Below are positions 18,401 to 29,115 of a stretch of DNA of 43,468 nucleotides, one piece after another. Position numbers and translations under genes: made by a program. Each line of letters begins with the position of its first letter. The stretch's first letter is position 1. Under the pieces are notes generated by a model. It had not been told where the DNA came from, did no database searches, and saw only the letters and a program-made list of their open reading frames with translations. Source of the stretch: Photorhabdus caribbeanensis (GTDB taxonomy: Bacteria > Pseudomonadota > Gammaproteobacteria > Enterobacterales > Enterobacteriaceae); contig NZ_RCWB01000028.1 in NCBI RefSeq assembly GCF_018448885.1, positions 1-43,468 of the forward strand, in the 5' to 3' direction.

Positions 18401-19004
18401 AAATTAATCCTTCAGCTTTCAGTGCATCACGAACATTTGGACGTTCTGCGATCTTCTCTCGATAAGCTTTAAGATGAACCAGATTTGATAGATCCAATTG
18501 CACTAAAGGTGCCCAGTTACTGAGCGTAAATAAATAAGCATCAGCAACAGTAAAATGCTCCCCGGCAATGTATGGCTGTTTTGCTAATACTTCATCTATA
18601 TACTTGAATCTCCTGAGTAGATTATTAATAGCAACAGGACGATAATTTTCTGGGGTTCCTGGAAAAAACAGAGGGGAAAATCCTTTATGAATCTCACTGG
18701 AAAGATGGCTAAGCCATTCAAGTTGATGATATCGTTCCATCGTTCCGGCTGGTGCAATTAATTTTTTGTCCGGTTTTTGGTCGGCAATATATTGGACAAT
18801 AACAGCTCCTTCGGTGAGGATCTCATTGTTATCTAACAGAAGAGTGGGTATCTGGCCTTTTGGGTTGATTGCGAAAAAATCGTCGCCATTCTCCATTTTT
18901 TTAGTTTTCAGATCAACTTTAATCACGCTGAAATCAAGCCCTGCTTCACGAAGTATGATGTGAGGTGAGAGAGAACAAGCTCCAGGTTGGTAATAAAGTT
19001 TCAT
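18399..19004 (-). CDS. gstA: Glutathione S-transferase GstA
   Basis: This 201-residue beta-class GST has an N-terminal thioredoxin-like domain with [12 protein letters not shown] (Cys10 is the beta-class cysteine) and the cis-proline segment KGQIPTLLL, then a helical domain with [11 protein letters not shown]. It conjugates glutathione to electrophiles and acts in oxidative stress. The ATG at 19004 has an AAGGAG site; the frame is open 15 codons further without one. Position after pdxY matches E. coli. Confidence 0.94.
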   Translation of the reverse strand: MKLYYQPGACSLSPHIILREAGLDFSVIKVDLKTKKMENGDDFFAINPKGQIPTLLLDNNEILTEGAVIVQYIADQKPDKKLIAPAGTMERYHQLEWLSHLSSEIHKGFSPLFFPGTPENYRPVAINNLLRRFKYIDEVLAKQPYIAGEHFTVADAYLFTLSNWAPLVQLDLSNLVHLKAYREKIAERPNVRDALKAEGLI

Positions 19005-19380
19005 GTATAGCTCCTTAAAAATTTTCCGGTAATAGATATAATAGGACAAAGGAACTCAGTAAGGCATTGCTATAGCCTTGATATATACTACCACGACAGA
19101 TGGAAATAAATGAATGATTAAATAGATATAAAGTGGTGTGATGGTATCGTGAATAACCCTTTTCTATGCTCGGTTATAGAAATGGTTTATTGATTTTTTA
19201 TCATTATTTTCAAGTAGATTGGTTGTATTAATCTAGAAATTTAGGGGTAGCTTTGGATGAAGTGACTTATCCAGAACTTCCCCGTATTATTATGTCATAT
19301 AGCATATTTTACAACTGATTATATTATATGGAATAAATAATGGCGATTATTGATAGTTGCAAAAATTCATCTTATATCGA
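19005..19380. other. AT-rich gap between gstA and an unrecognised gene
   Basis: No gene is supported in these roughly 375 bases. The first 20-60 bases hold the gstA ribosome site and promoter region. A weak dyad TTTCTAT/ATAGAAA lies at 19161-19182. Confidence 0.4.
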
Positions 19381-20139
19381 TTATAAGATAATTAATATAT
19401 TATTTTTGTTAAATGATTTGTAATCATAGGAAAATAAATTAAATTTATTTGCAAAGTCATTAAAATAGACCATGCATTGTCTATAGTTTCTTGTAAAAAT
19501 GTCTTTTTTATTCTCTTTGTTAAATTTTTCGATTAAATCTTTGTAAATATTATTAATTATTTTTATTTGTTCGTGAAGTCTATTGACGGAATTATTTATA
19601 TTTCTAAGACTAAATGAAACATCTGATATATTTAAAGTGATTTCTTCCATCAATAAAGAGACTTTGTATATTTGTTTTTTATCTTCTCCATCGGGAATAT
19701 TCTTTAATAATTGTTGTATTTTTATATGTGTTTTTTCTGCGGAGTTTTTCTTACGCTCAAAATCAATTTGAGATATTTCAAATAGTTGTGGCAATTTTGA
19801 GATGAAATCGTTTAGCTTACTAAAACCTGATGAAATTTCTTTCAATGCATGATCGACCCTAGCAACATAGCCATGACCTAAATATCCACTGCTAAGTGAA
19901 CCTAAATAAGTTGTTGCTTTATGCATATTTTTAATAATTCTATCAATATCTTGCTCATCGGAATTATATGCATATTCATAACCTTCCAATGCTGATGGCC
20001 AGCGATATAATGATCCACTAAACTCATTCCAGGAATTGGAAATTTCTTGAGATAGATCATAATTTTTCAGGCATTCTGGCAATTTTATATTGGTAATTGA
20101 TTTAAACATATTGGATATAATTAAAAAATCATTTTTCAT
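19381..20139 (-). CDS. Unrecognised helical protein, 252 aa, AT-rich
   Basis: I do not recognise this protein. The start chosen (20139) follows AAGGTG by six bases; the frame is open to 20205. The product is rich in Ile, Asn, Lys and Ser with long amphipathic stretches (about 75-215) suggesting a helical bundle or coiled coil, and has no signal peptide or clear TM segment. Its base composition is far more AT-rich than neighbouring core genes, suggesting acquisition between gstA and fabI. Helical pore-forming toxin components, such as the xenorhabdolysin B type found in this bacterial group, are one structural possibility, but I see no motif that proves it. Confidence 0.6.
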   Translation of the reverse strand: MKNDFLIISNMFKSITNIKLPECLKNYDLSQEISNSWNEFSGSLYRWPSALEGYEYAYNSDEQDIDRIIKNMHKATTYLGSLSSGYLGHGYVARVDHALKEISSGFSKLNDFISKLPQLFEISQIDFERKKNSAEKTHIKIQQLLKNIPDGEDKKQIYKVSLLMEEITLNISDVSFSLRNINNSVNRLHEQIKIINNIYKDLIEKFNKENKKDIFTRNYRQCMVYFNDFANKFNLFSYDYKSFNKNNILIIL

Positions 20140-20205
20140 TTTATGCACCTTGCTAAAGTAATAAATATTATTAAATTGTATAAAAGCATGAAATATAATA
20201 TTCAA

Positions 20206-20681
20206 ACTAAAAGGTCAAAATAATAATAAAATATTTTACTGAAAATATTTAACTAAAAATATTGTACTGACAGTCGATTTTATGAAATTAAGTTGTTGAT
20301 TATATTAAAGGACATATTACTGATTAGCGCAAGGAAATAAGATGATATTTTTTATTCCAATAAAATAGTTATAAGGTAATATCGTTTAACTCTTTAATTA
20401 CAAAGGGTTTAATAATTCTTTTCAATAGTTTTTATATTTTGATTTAAAATTAATTTTTACCTATTAGTGATGATTTAATGAAGTGATTAAATAAGATTCT
20501 AAAATAGTGCTACATCTTATACTACTTATAATTCCATATATAACAATGGGTTGAAGAAGGCCATGTGTAGCAGAATTATGAAACGCTATTTAATCTATCA
20601 TTTTATTGATAATAAAAGGCCCGAAAAACTAGCTTTTCGGGCCTTGTTTTGTGAATTGAAATTTACTGATTATTAATCAGA
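20206..20681. other. AT-rich gap upstream of the unknown gene
   Basis: No gene is supported here. The stretch is extremely AT-rich and probably contains the promoter of the unknown leftward gene. Its right end holds the fabI terminator (20616-20645). Confidence 0.4.
20616..20645 (-). terminator. Terminator of fabI
   Basis: AAGGCCCGAAAA (20616-20627) pairs perfectly with TTTTCGGGCCTT (20634-20645) across 6 bases. On the minus strand it is followed by TTATTATC. It lies 36 bases past the fabI stop. Confidence 0.85.
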
Positions 20682-21470
20682 TTATTTCAATTCCAGTTCA
20701 TTCATTGCGACAATGCTGAAACCACCATCAACATGCAGGATTTCACCGGTAATACCGCCGGACAGATCCGAACACAAGAATGCCGCAGCGTTACCCACAT
20801 CTTCAGTTGTTACAGTGCGGCGAATTGGGTTAACGGTTTCACAGTGAGCCAGCATTTTACGGAAATCTTTGATGCCAGATGCAGCCAAAGTGCGGATAGG
20901 ACCGGCAGAGATACCGTTAACACGAATACCTTCGGCGCCCATAGCGTTAGCCATATAACGAACGTTAGCTTCCAGAGATGCCTTTGCCAGACCCATTACG
21001 TTATAGTTAGGGATTGAGCGCTCTGCTCCCAAATAGGTGAGTGTCAACAAAGCAGAATTTGGGTTCAGCATTTCACGGCAAGTTTTTGCCATAGCAACGA
21101 AGCTGTAAGAGCTGATGTCGTGTGCGATTCTGAAACCTTCGCGGGTAACGGAACTGACATAGTTACCATCCAGTTGATCAGCAGGTGCAAAGCCAATGGA
21201 GTGAACAAAACCATCGAATTTTGGCCAGACCTTACCCAATTCAGTGAACAGGGCTTCGATGCTTTCGTCTTCGACTACATCGCATGGCAAAACGATAGTA
21301 GAGTTCAGGGAAGCAGCAAATTCTTCAACACGAGGTTTCAACTTGTCATTTTGATAAGTGAAAGCCAGCTCAGCTCCCTGGTCATGCATTGCTTTTGCAA
21401 CACCATAAGCGATGGAGAGTTTACTGGCGACGCCAGTGATCAGAATGCGCTTGCCGGTCATAAAACCCAT
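20682..21470 (-). CDS. fabI: Enoyl-ACP reductase (NADH) FabI
   Basis: FabI reduces enoyl-ACP in the last step of each fatty-acid elongation cycle and is the triclosan target. The 262-residue short-chain dehydrogenase has the FabI-type nucleotide motif [13 protein letters not shown] at 11-23, and Y146, Y156 and K163 at the E. coli catalytic positions ([14 protein letters not shown]). G93, whose mutation gives triclosan resistance in E. coli, is retained, so a sensitive form is expected. It is monocistronic, ending at a strong hairpin. Confidence 0.96.
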   Translation of the reverse strand: MGFMTGKRILITGVASKLSIAYGVAKAMHDQGAELAFTYQNDKLKPRVEEFAASLNSTIVLPCDVVEDESIEALFTELGKVWPKFDGFVHSIGFAPADQLDGNYVSSVTREGFRIAHDISSYSFVAMAKTCREMLNPNSALLTLTYLGAERSIPNYNVMGLAKASLEANVRYMANAMGAEGIRVNGISAGPIRTLAASGIKDFRKMLAHCETVNPIRRTVTTEDVGNAAAFLCSDLSGGITGEILHVDGGFSIVAMNELELK

Positions 21471-21644
21471 AACAGTATCCTTGTGTGATAACGCCGGTAA
21501 TGATATTCATGGATTAAAATTGTTCACAGAGACAATATCAATATGACGTTTTATTGTTAATAAACCCAGTAATTCTATCACGCTAGAGAGAAATGTGCTG
21601 TATTTTGCGTTCTGCTCCGAGCAGTGATTATCGTTTTCTATATG

Positions 21645-22454
21645 TTAAGGAATATCCTGTCGCCAAGCATCAGCAGTGAGTGGCTCACCAAAGTGGCTGG
21701 CGATCAGACGGCGGGTCATATCATGCAGAGGAGAAGCCAATACTTCTGCCGTATTTCCCCGTTCAACAACTTCCCCCTGATGCATGACCAACACCTGATC
21801 GCTGATATGTTTCATCATGCCAAGATGCTGGGTGACATAGAGGTAAGAAATACCCTGTTTTTCCTGTAATTCCAACATCAGATTAATGATTTGAGATCGC
21901 ATAGACATATCGAGTGATGCTAATGCCTCATCAGCAATAATAATCTGAGGTTGTAATATTAATGCGCGCGCCAGTGCTACCCGCTGTTTTTGGCCTGAGG
22001 CTAACATATGTGGATAATAATTGGCATGGTCCGGTAACAAGCCAACTTGTCGTAATGTCTGGTTGATCCGTTTTTCCCGCTCCATTGTATTGAGCGCTGT
22101 ATTAAGCAGAAGGGGAATATCAAGAATTTGCCCAATACGCTGACGAGGATTTAGCGATGTACTTGGGTCCTGAAATATCATGCGAATGCGTTGGCTGCGA
22201 TAACTGTAATCACCGTAAGTGAGTTTATGACCTTCGATCATAATTTCGCCGGCAGTTGGTTCGATGACGCCTGAAAGCATTTTTGCCAGTGTTGATTTTC
22301 CGGAACCGTTTTCACCAATAATCGCCAGTGTCTGTTTAGCTTTTAAGGTAAAACTAACGGGTTTTACCGCATCAAGATGTTGACGGTGAAAAAAACCGGT
22401 TCGATAGCGAAAAGTTTTAGCCAAATTCCTGACTTCTAACAGAGTATTAATCAA
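21645..22454 (-). CDS. sapF: SapF, ABC transporter ATPase
   Basis: This 269-residue nucleotide-binding subunit has Walker A GENGSGKST near residue 44, a diverged signature ASGQKQR in place of LSGGQ, and Walker B IIADEA. It pairs with SapD to energise the SapABC importer. It starts with TTG immediately after the sapD stop (TAA-TTG), giving MINTLLEVRNL, which aligns with E. coli MIETLLEVRNL; coupling to sapD translation is likely. It is the last gene of the operon. Confidence 0.93.
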   Translation of the reverse strand: MINTLLEVRNLAKTFRYRTGFFHRQHLDAVKPVSFTLKAKQTLAIIGENGSGKSTLAKMLSGVIEPTAGEIMIEGHKLTYGDYSYRSQRIRMIFQDPSTSLNPRQRIGQILDIPLLLNTALNTMEREKRINQTLRQVGLLPDHANYYPHMLASGQKQRVALARALILQPQIIIADEALASLDMSMRSQIINLMLELQEKQGISYLYVTQHLGMMKHISDQVLVMHQGEVVERGNTAEVLASPLHDMTRRLIASHFGEPLTADAWRQDIP

Positions 22455-23447
22455 TTACTGTTCCTCCAGATTCAGTGGAAAGTGGCAGGCAAAAGCATGG
22501 TTTTTAATCACCCGCAACCGTGGTGTTTCAATACACGTTTTTTGCGCGTAAGGGCAACGCGGACCTAAACGGCAGCCGATGGGTAGGTGTTCAAGGGATG
22601 GAATAGCGCCTGATAAGGTGTTTAACCTACTTTTATGAGGCAAAGAGCTGCCAAAATCAGGAATAGCGCGGCTTAACGCTTGTGTATAGGGGTGATGTGG
22701 CGTTATCAGTAATTCATCAGGAACGGCGCTTTCGACCGTTTGACCACAATACAGAACATTAATGCGATCTACCAGTTTACTCATGACTTGCAGGTCATGA
22801 CTTATCAGTAAAATGGTAGTGTTATTGTTCTGATTCAATCGTGCTAACAGACGGAAAATCTGGGCTTGGGTGGTTGGTTCCATCGCATTGGTGGGTTCAT
22901 CTGCAATCAGCAGACGTGGTTGGTTAGCTAATGCGATAGCAATCATGACCTTCTGGCATTCTCCTTCCGTTAATTCGCAAGGGAAGCTACTCATAATGTC
23001 CTTATGATCTTTAATTCCCACACGGTGGAGTAATTCAATAGCCCGGCGTTTTCGCCATTTGAAACGTTGCCACCAACGGCCTTTGTAAGTCCAGCAGGGG
23101 ATGGCTTGAATAAGTTGCCGACCAATATTTTCCGAAGGATCAAGACAGGATTGTGGTTCCTGAAAAATCATTGAGATATTGTGACCGATCACTTTTCGGC
23201 GCTGCCGTGGCGTCAGACGAAGCAGGTCAATATCATCGAAGCGAAAACGGTCAGCCGTCACTTTAAGATTGTCTTTAGTGACTCCACTTATTGCTTTGGC
23301 AATCAGGCTTTTACCTGAGCCGGATTCACCAACCAGGCCGCGTATTTCTCCTTCTGTCAGTGAAATACTGACGCGATCAACCGCTTTAACTGGCCCTTTG
23401 GCCGTCATAAATTCAATAGTGAGATTGCGAATGTCGAGTAATGGCAT
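22455..23447 (-). CDS. sapD: SapD, ABC transporter ATPase
   Basis: This 330-residue ATPase of the oligopeptide type has Walker A GESGSGKS near 39-46, the unusual signature LTEGECQK instead of LSGGQ, Walker B LLIADEP, and the C-terminal peptide-transporter extension with its cysteines ([14 protein letters not shown]). In E. coli SapD also supports potassium uptake by Trk proteins. Its ATG overlaps the sapC stop by one base. Confidence 0.95.
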   Translation of the reverse strand: MPLLDIRNLTIEFMTAKGPVKAVDRVSISLTEGEIRGLVGESGSGKSLIAKAISGVTKDNLKVTADRFRFDDIDLLRLTPRQRRKVIGHNISMIFQEPQSCLDPSENIGRQLIQAIPCWTYKGRWWQRFKWRKRRAIELLHRVGIKDHKDIMSSFPCELTEGECQKVMIAIALANQPRLLIADEPTNAMEPTTQAQIFRLLARLNQNNNTTILLISHDLQVMSKLVDRINVLYCGQTVESAVPDELLITPHHPYTQALSRAIPDFGSSLPHKSRLNTLSGAIPSLEHLPIGCRLGPRCPYAQKTCIETPRLRVIKNHAFACHFPLNLEEQ

Positions 23448-24337
23448 TATTCCACCCCGGAATTAATTGCACGGTGTAATCCATCACCTAATAAATTGAC
23501 TAACAAGACACTGAACATGATTGCCGCGCCGGGCAACATAACAGTCCAGGGCGCAACATAGATTAGTTCCAGTGAGTCGCCCAACATGGCGCCCCATTCG
23601 GGTGAGGGAAGCTGGGCGCCAAGATCAAGAAAACCAAGTGAAGCGATATCAAGTATGGCGATAGAAAGAGCGCGTGTTAGCTCGTTGACCAAGGCGGCGG
23701 TAATGTTTGGCAATACGGCATACCATAGAATATGGTAATTAGAGGCGCCATCCAGGCGAGCGGCAATAACATATTCTTTATCTAGCTCATCGTGAACTGC
23801 GCTGTAAACCGTGCGAACGATACGTGGCAATAGCGCCAACCAAATAGCGATTATTGCATGCTGCAAACTGGCGCCCACAAAGGCGACGACAATAATTGCC
23901 AGCAATAATGATGGAATAGAGAGTAATGTATCGAGAATATGATTGAGTACTGCGGATTTCAATCCTCGTGTCATGCCTGCCAGACAGCCGATAATCAAAC
24001 CACATAAAGCGGCCGCTAAAGTGACTAACAGCGCTGAACCGAATGTGGATGCCGTACCTATTAGCAATCGGCTGAGAATGTCGCGCCCAAGGTCGTCGGT
24101 ACCTAGAAAAAATGCAATATTACCGTGATATGACCATGAAGGCGGCAGTAGTTGATGACCAAGAAATTGTTGATCTAGCTGATAAGGGGCCAGATAGCCA
24201 CCAAACAGACTTAGGGCGATCAGAATAAGCACTCCATAAAACCCCATCATTGCCAACATGTCGGAATAGAAAAAGCGCCAGATGACCTTTATCGGTGACG
24301 GCATTTTCTTTTCACGATAAAAATTATCTAAGGGCAT
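23447..24337 (-). CDS. sapC: SapC, ABC transporter permease
   Basis: This 296-residue inner-membrane permease of the OppC/DppC type has about six hydrophobic segments and the characteristic [13 protein letters not shown] after helix 1. The EAA loop lies around residues 195-215 ([20 protein letters not shown]). The start [11 protein letters not shown] resembles E. coli SapC. It overlaps sapB by 14 bases and sapD by one base, so the genes are tightly coupled. Confidence 0.95.
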   Translation of the reverse strand: MPLDNFYREKKMPSPIKVIWRFFYSDMLAMMGFYGVLILIALSLFGGYLAPYQLDQQFLGHQLLPPSWSYHGNIAFFLGTDDLGRDILSRLLIGTASTFGSALLVTLAAALCGLIIGCLAGMTRGLKSAVLNHILDTLLSIPSLLLAIIVVAFVGASLQHAIIAIWLALLPRIVRTVYSAVHDELDKEYVIAARLDGASNYHILWYAVLPNITAALVNELTRALSIAILDIASLGFLDLGAQLPSPEWGAMLGDSLELIYVAPWTVMLPGAAIMFSVLLVNLLGDGLHRAINSGVE

Positions 24338-25289
24338 ACCATTCCTTATGCTTCAAAGGGTTAGTTATTGCGCCAATAATATCAGACAGAACATTGACAG
24401 AAATCACCAGTGTGCCAATCACCATAACACCGGCAGAAATGGCGGAATAATCTTGCTGACGAATGGCACTGACTAACCAATGGCCAAGTCCCGGCCAGTT
24501 AAATACGAGTTCCGTCATCATTGCCAGTGTCAACATGGTGGAAAATTGTAATCCTAATTTCGGAATGATAGGGGGCAACGCATTGTGTAACACATGACGA
24601 CGGATAATTGTCAGCCTTGATAAACCGCGGGTTGCGGCGGCTTTGATATAGTTTTCACCAAAAACCTCTTCTGTACTGTTTCTCATCAACCGAATAACTT
24701 CGGTGGTCGGTGCAACTGCGAGTGTAATCACGGGTAGCAGCAAGTGTTGCACGGCGCTAATGATCATCTCATTACGATGGGATGATTTTGATAACCAGGC
24801 ATCAATTAATGAGAAACCTGTCACAGGTTCAATCTGATATAGCAGATTAAAGCGCCCTGAGACCGGTAGCCAGCCGAGATAAAGAGAAAAAAATAGAGTG
24901 AGCAATAATGCTAGCCAAAAAATCGGGATGGAAAATCCGACTAGAGCAATGGAAGTGATAACCGTATCCGCTGGTTTGTTACGCCATACTCCCGCAATAA
25001 TCCCGAGTGGGATGCCGATTAGCAAGGCGACAGAGAAAGCCAGAATACAGAGTTCCATTGTGGCGGGGAACACTTCCCATAGCTGTGTGCTGATAAGTTC
25101 ACCGTTGACGCTGGATACGCCAAAATCCCATAGTAATAAGCTGTGGAAAAAGAATATATAAGCATCAAACAGGGATGCTCCGCTGAGAGGAGCATTAGGG
25201 GTGAAGTAGCTGAGACTAAAGCTTATCAGCGACAGGAAAAACAGAGTAATAATCAGCAAAAGCAGACGACGGAGAGTGTAAATAATCAT
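24324..25289 (-). CDS. sapB: SapB, ABC transporter permease
   Basis: This 321-residue OppB/DppB-type permease starts [20 protein letters not shown] and has six hydrophobic segments. The EAA-type loop around residues 220-240 ([20 protein letters not shown]) contacts the ATPases. It overlaps sapA by 4 bases (ATGA) and sapC by 14. Together with SapC it forms the membrane channel of the Sap system. Confidence 0.95.
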   Translation of the reverse strand: MIIYTLRRLLLLIITLFFLSLISFSLSYFTPNAPLSGASLFDAYIFFFHSLLLWDFGVSSVNGELISTQLWEVFPATMELCILAFSVALLIGIPLGIIAGVWRNKPADTVITSIALVGFSIPIFWLALLLTLFFSLYLGWLPVSGRFNLLYQIEPVTGFSLIDAWLSKSSHRNEMIISAVQHLLLPVITLAVAPTTEVIRLMRNSTEEVFGENYIKAAATRGLSRLTIIRRHVLHNALPPIIPKLGLQFSTMLTLAMMTELVFNWPGLGHWLVSAIRQQDYSAISAGVMVIGTLVISVNVLSDIIGAITNPLKHKEWYALR

Positions 25290-26959
25290 TTGCCACCTTT
25301 CTGAGTCATTTGATCAGCCTCTTTTTCCCGATAAACACCGGCAAAAGAAGTATTACCAAATGGACTGAGTACTAGCCCTTTAATATCGTAACGGTAAGCC
25401 TGTAAATGCAGGGAATAGGCTAATGGTAATACAGGTAATTGCTGTTCAAGGATTTGTTGAGCCGCATGATAATACTTAATTCGGGATAATAATTGCTGGT
25501 TAATCAAAGCTTCCCGCAAAATTTTATCAAACGCTGGATCACACCAATGGCTGAAATTGGTCTGTGAAGCAATAGCAGCACAACTTAACAGTGGCCGGAA
25601 AAAGCTGTCTGGGTCATTACTGTCAGTTGACCAGCCTGATAGAGTCATATCGTGAGATTTATCCATCAGCTTGGTTTCCTGAAAGCGGCCCTCAACAGGT
25701 TTAATACTCATGGTAATACCAACTTGTGCTAAATCGGCTTGAATTAACTCAGCCATTTTGAGTGGACTTGGATTATATGATTGAGAGGCGGAAGGTACCC
25801 ATAAGCTCAATTGCAAGCCGTTTAATCCAAGATCGTTAAGCATTTTGCGGGATTTTTCTGGGTTGTATTCGGTAATCTCAGTTTGATTATCATAAGCCCA
25901 TGATGCCCGAGGTAAAATTGATGAGGCGGTTTCCGCCGTACCATAATAGATGGATTGCATCAGCCGTTGGTTATTAATAGCGTAGGCAATGGCTTGCCGA
26001 ACCTGGAGTTTATCAAGTGGCGGCTTGCTGGTATTGAAAGCCAGATAAGCGATATTCATGCCTGGGCGTAAAGTCAGACGCAGGCGGGGATCATCTCGTA
26101 AAACTGTAAGCTGGCTGGCAGCGGGATACGCTAATACATCACATTCACCGGTTAAAAGTTTAGACATCCTGCCGGTGCCGCCGGCGCCGACGTCAATAAC
26201 TATTTGCCGCATTTGTGGTTTGCCTTTGCGGTATTTATCATGGCGAACCAGACGGATAAATTGTCTGGTTCGATGATCCTTCAACATAAATGGGCCAGTG
26301 CCGACAGGTTTCCAGTCAATTTGTTCATGGCGATTCATTTGATGCAATTGTTGCCCATATTCTTGTGAAAGTATTGGGGCATAATGGGTTGCCAAATGCC
26401 AAAGAAAAGAAGCGTCTGGCTCATTCAAGCGAAATTCCACCGTATATTCATTAATCTTACGGATACTTTGAATAGAGTCGGCCAGTTGAAGACTGTCAAA
26501 ATAAGGATAATGCCCGCCATTGACGTTATGATAATAGTGTTGCTTATCGAACAGGCGCTTAAAGCTAAAAATGACGTCATCAGCATTCATTGTACGGGTC
26601 GGAGTAAACCAGTCTGTTGATTGGAATGAGACATTACGGCGCAAATGAAAACGGTAAGTAGCGCCGTTATCCAGTATTTCCCAATGGGAAGCTAATTCAG
26701 GGAGCAAACGGTAAGTATAAGGATCAACATCTAATAGACGCTCATAGAGTTGGGCGGCCAGCGTATCGACAGTTAAGCCACTGCTAGCCAGTTGAGGATT
26801 AAAGGTATTCAGATTGCCATTAACGCAATAAATAAACCCGTGTTGCTGAATGTCAGTCGGAACGTGGGGCTGTTTTTCAGGCGTAGCCGTTGTTTCTGCA
26901 ATAGCTGAGGCTGAAAGGGATAATATGATCCAATAAATCAAACTGCGCATATAAGGCAT
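25286..26959 (-). CDS. sapA: SapA, periplasmic peptide-binding protein
   Basis: This 557-residue family-5 solute-binding protein has an N-terminal signal peptide (about 1-21, ending ASAIA before ETT). It retains [11 protein letters not shown] and the conserved [13 protein letters not shown] and [20 protein letters not shown] segments. In Salmonella and Haemophilus SapA binds antimicrobial peptides (and haem in the latter), delivering them for import and degradation, which suits an insect-pathogen lifestyle. The start could also be Met4. A Fur-like box lies about 70-90 bases upstream on the shared ryhB side. Confidence 0.95.
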   Translation of the reverse strand: MPYMRSLIYWIILSLSASAIAETTATPEKQPHVPTDIQQHGFIYCVNGNLNTFNPQLASSGLTVDTLAAQLYERLLDVDPYTYRLLPELASHWEILDNGATYRFHLRRNVSFQSTDWFTPTRTMNADDVIFSFKRLFDKQHYYHNVNGGHYPYFDSLQLADSIQSIRKINEYTVEFRLNEPDASFLWHLATHYAPILSQEYGQQLHQMNRHEQIDWKPVGTGPFMLKDHRTRQFIRLVRHDKYRKGKPQMRQIVIDVGAGGTGRMSKLLTGECDVLAYPAASQLTVLRDDPRLRLTLRPGMNIAYLAFNTSKPPLDKLQVRQAIAYAINNQRLMQSIYYGTAETASSILPRASWAYDNQTEITEYNPEKSRKMLNDLGLNGLQLSLWVPSASQSYNPSPLKMAELIQADLAQVGITMSIKPVEGRFQETKLMDKSHDMTLSGWSTDSNDPDSFFRPLLSCAAIASQTNFSHWCDPAFDKILREALINQQLLSRIKYYHAAQQILEQQLPVLPLAYSLHLQAYRYDIKGLVLSPFGNTSFAGVYREKEADQMTQKGGK

Positions 26960-27028
26960 CTGTTATTAATTAGAATTGACACATTGTATCTCAAATAGTG
27001 CTTGAGCCCAAAAAAACGCTGCGGTGAT

Positions 27029-27091
27029 GATAATGAGAAAAATTCTCAACAAAGTGCTTTACAAAACGTATTGAGAACCATTATCATTTAT
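27029..27091. promoter_or_regulatory. Two Fur boxes between sapA and ryhB
   Basis: GATAATGAGAAAAATTCTC at 27029-27047 agrees with the 19-bp Fur consensus at about 15 positions by my count. A second, weaker site on the other strand spans 27073-27091 (ATAAATGATAATGGTTCTC). The second overlaps the probable ryhB -10 region (TATCAT at 27082-27087, with TTTACA at 27058-27063 as -35). This fits iron repression of ryhB; control of the divergent sapA is possible. Confidence 0.75.
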
Positions 27092-27093
27092 AC

Positions 27094-27199
27094 CGCACTT
27101 CCGGGGAACAGTTACAGTTTCTATGTCCCAGGAAAGGCACGACATTGCTCACATTGCTTCCAGTGTTTTTTTAGCCAGCTCGGGTGCTGGCTTTTTTTT
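27094..27199 (+). ncRNA. ryhB: RyhB iron-responsive small RNA
   Basis: The core from 27137 to 27164 contains GCACGACATTGCTCACATTG followed by CTTCCAGT, the RyhB seed region that pairs with targets such as sodB. It is followed by the RyhB terminator AGCCAGC-TCGGGT-GCTGGCT (27173-27192) and eight T residues. Fur boxes lie directly upstream. RyhB is an Hfq-dependent RNA made under iron starvation that down-regulates iron-using proteins. The 5' end (about 27094) is estimated from the promoter; the 5' third differs from E. coli. In E. coli ryhB lies elsewhere, so the location between sapA and pspF is distinctive. Confidence 0.93.
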
Positions 27200-27213
27200 A
27201 TCTGTCATTCGGA

Positions 27214-28218
27214 TCACTTATCGCCAACGTTGATATCATGTTTCTTCATTAAGCCTCGTAATTGATAATAGGTCAGTCGTAGTTTCTCTGCTGCTTTTCT
27301 TTGGCTAAACTTGCTCTCTTTTAGTGATAACTCTATTAATTGTCGTTCGCTGTCATGTTGCCACTGTTTCAAATTAACAGGCAGTGAAGGCAGAGATTGT
27401 GAAGATAAATCATTACTATCATCAACATGGGTTATAAAATGCGGTGTGTGGGCGAATGGGTTAATAATAATATTATCAAGTTGATCAGAATTCTCGCCGT
27501 GGCGATAAACCGATCGTTCCACAACATTTTTCAGTTCACGGATATTACCGGGCCAAGTATAACTCTGTAACTGTTGTTTTGCTTGGTCGGTGAAACCGGG
27601 AAATAGCGGCAAATCAAGTTCGCGGCACATTTGAATAGCAAAGTGTTGTGCTAGCAACATGATGTCCTGTTGCCGCTGGCGCAATGGAGGGATTTTGACC
27701 ACATCAAAAGCCAGTCTATCGAGTAAATCCGCGCGGAATTGCCCTTTAGCCGCCATTGCGGGCAGATCATCATTGGTTGCGCATATGAGTCTAACATCGA
27801 CCTGTAATGGTTGACTGCCGCCAACGCGCTCAAGATGCCCATATTCAATGACGCGCAACAGCTTTTCCTGAACTTGCATGGGTGCGGTTGCCAGTTCATC
27901 AAGGAATAGCGTTCCCCCATCGGCACGTTCAAATCGGCCTTGATGCTTTTTTTGTGCGCCAGTAAATGCGCCAGCCTCATGACCAAATAACTCTGAATCC
28001 AATAAATTTTCATTCAACGCCGCGCAGTTTAGGGAGATAAATGGCCCTTGCCAGCGAGGGGATAAATAATGCAAACGGCGGGCAATCAGCTCCTTGCCGG
28101 TTCCGCGTTCCCCAATAACAATAACGGGTTTGCTTAATTTTGCTAGTGTGGATACCTGTTCCAGGATCTCGATAAAGCTGTTTGCTTCACCTAATAGATT
28201 TTCTGTGGCGTCATTCAT
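27214..28218 (-). CDS. pspF: PspF, sigma-54 enhancer-binding activator
   Basis: PspF is the AAA+ activator of the phage-shock operon and has no receiver domain. At 334 residues it shows Walker A GERGTGKE at 36-43, the sigma-54 loop GAFTGA at 83-88, Walker B GGTLFLDE, the arginine region, and a C-terminal Fis-type helix-turn-helix (SQRKAAEKLRLTYYQLRGL). PspA inhibits it until membrane stress. I chose the ATG at 28218; in-frame GTG and TTG codons upstream are alternatives. It is divergent from pspA, sharing the control region. Confidence 0.95.
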   Translation of the reverse strand: MNDATENLLGEANSFIEILEQVSTLAKLSKPVIVIGERGTGKELIARRLHYLSPRWQGPFISLNCAALNENLLDSELFGHEAGAFTGAQKKHQGRFERADGGTLFLDELATAPMQVQEKLLRVIEYGHLERVGGSQPLQVDVRLICATNDDLPAMAAKGQFRADLLDRLAFDVVKIPPLRQRQQDIMLLAQHFAIQMCRELDLPLFPGFTDQAKQQLQSYTWPGNIRELKNVVERSVYRHGENSDQLDNIIINPFAHTPHFITHVDDSNDLSSQSLPSLPVNLKQWQHDSERQLIELSLKESKFSQRKAAEKLRLTYYQLRGLMKKHDINVGDK

Positions 28219-28325
28219 GGTTATTTTCACCAATAATTGGTTATTTCAACCACTTTATTTTGTTGTGATAAAAAGTCAAATAAAAAATTCTCTTTGTATT
28301 TCATGAGAATAGAACAAATAAAAAG

Positions 28326-28342
28326 TTGGCACGATTCTTGAT
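28326..28342 (+). promoter_or_regulatory. Sigma-54 promoter of the psp operon
   Basis: TTGGCACGATTCTTGAT matches the -24/-12 pattern TGGCAC-N5-TTG(C/A), with GG and TG dinucleotides correctly spaced. It is 62 bases before pspA and oriented toward it. The AT-rich 28234-28320 segment would carry the PspF enhancer and IHF sites. Confidence 0.85.
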
Positions 28343-28404
28343 AATAAATCATAGGAGTGACATGAATAGTATTAACTAACCTTAACCAAAGAGGATAATT
28401 TATT

Positions 28405-29079
28405 ATGGGTATTTTCTCTCGTTTTGCTGATATCGTGAATGCCAATATCTCTTCATTATTGGATAAAGCGGAAGATCCGCAGAAAATGATTCGCCTGATG
28501 ATTCAGGAAATGGAAGATACTTTAGTTGAAATTCGCTCAACTTCCGCCCGCGCTCTGGCAGAGAAAAAGCAGTTGTCTCGTCGTATTGCCGCAGGTGAAC
28601 AGCAAATGCACGATTGGCAGGAAAAAGCGGAACTGGCGTTGAATAAAGAGAGAGAAGATTTGGCGCGAGCAGCTCTGATCGAAAAACAGAAAGCGGCTGC
28701 TTTAGTGGATACATTGAGACATGAACTCACCATACTGGAAGAGACGCTTGAGCGGATGAAAGGGGAGATTGTTGAACTTGAAAATAAACTGAGTGAAACC
28801 CGAGCAAGACAGCAAGCGTTGGCTTTGCGTCATCAGGCGGCGGCCTCTTCCCGACAAGTTCGTCATCATTTAGACAGTGGTAAAATTGATCAGGCAATGG
28901 CTCGCTTCGAGCAATTTGAGCGGCGTATCGATCATATGGAAGCGGAAACAGAAGCCGTCGGCATGGGAAAACAAAAATCGCTGGATCAACAATTTGCTGA
29001 ATTAAAAGCAGACGATGAAATCAGTGCGCAGTTAGCGGCAATGAAGGCTAAAATAAATGCTAATAAAGAACAACATTAA
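28405..29079 (+). CDS. pspA: PspA phage-shock protein A
   Basis: This 224-residue peripheral membrane protein of the PspA/IM30 (ESCRT-III-like) family starts [20 protein letters not shown], the amphipathic helix. It continues as long coiled coil (about 25-185). It binds and inhibits PspF, and under membrane stress polymerises on the inner membrane to limit proton leakage. An AGAGGA-type site precedes the ATG. It is the first gene of pspABC behind the sigma-54 promoter. Confidence 0.97.
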   Translation: MGIFSRFADIVNANISSLLDKAEDPQKMIRLMIQEMEDTLVEIRSTSARALAEKKQLSRRIAAGEQQMHDWQEKAELALNKEREDLARAALIEKQKAAALVDTLRHELTILEETLERMKGEIVELENKLSETRARQQALALRHQAAASSRQVRHHLDSGKIDQAMARFEQFERRIDHMEAETEAVGMGKQKSLDQQFAELKADDEISAQLAAMKAKINANKEQH

Positions 29080-29115
29080 GTGTTGGCGCACTCAACTCAC
29101 CATTAAGGAAAAGTG

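Noticed and set aside
27002..27265. 87-residue rightward open frame
   Set aside because: It lies over the Fur boxes, RyhB and its terminator; the RNA gene explains this sequence.
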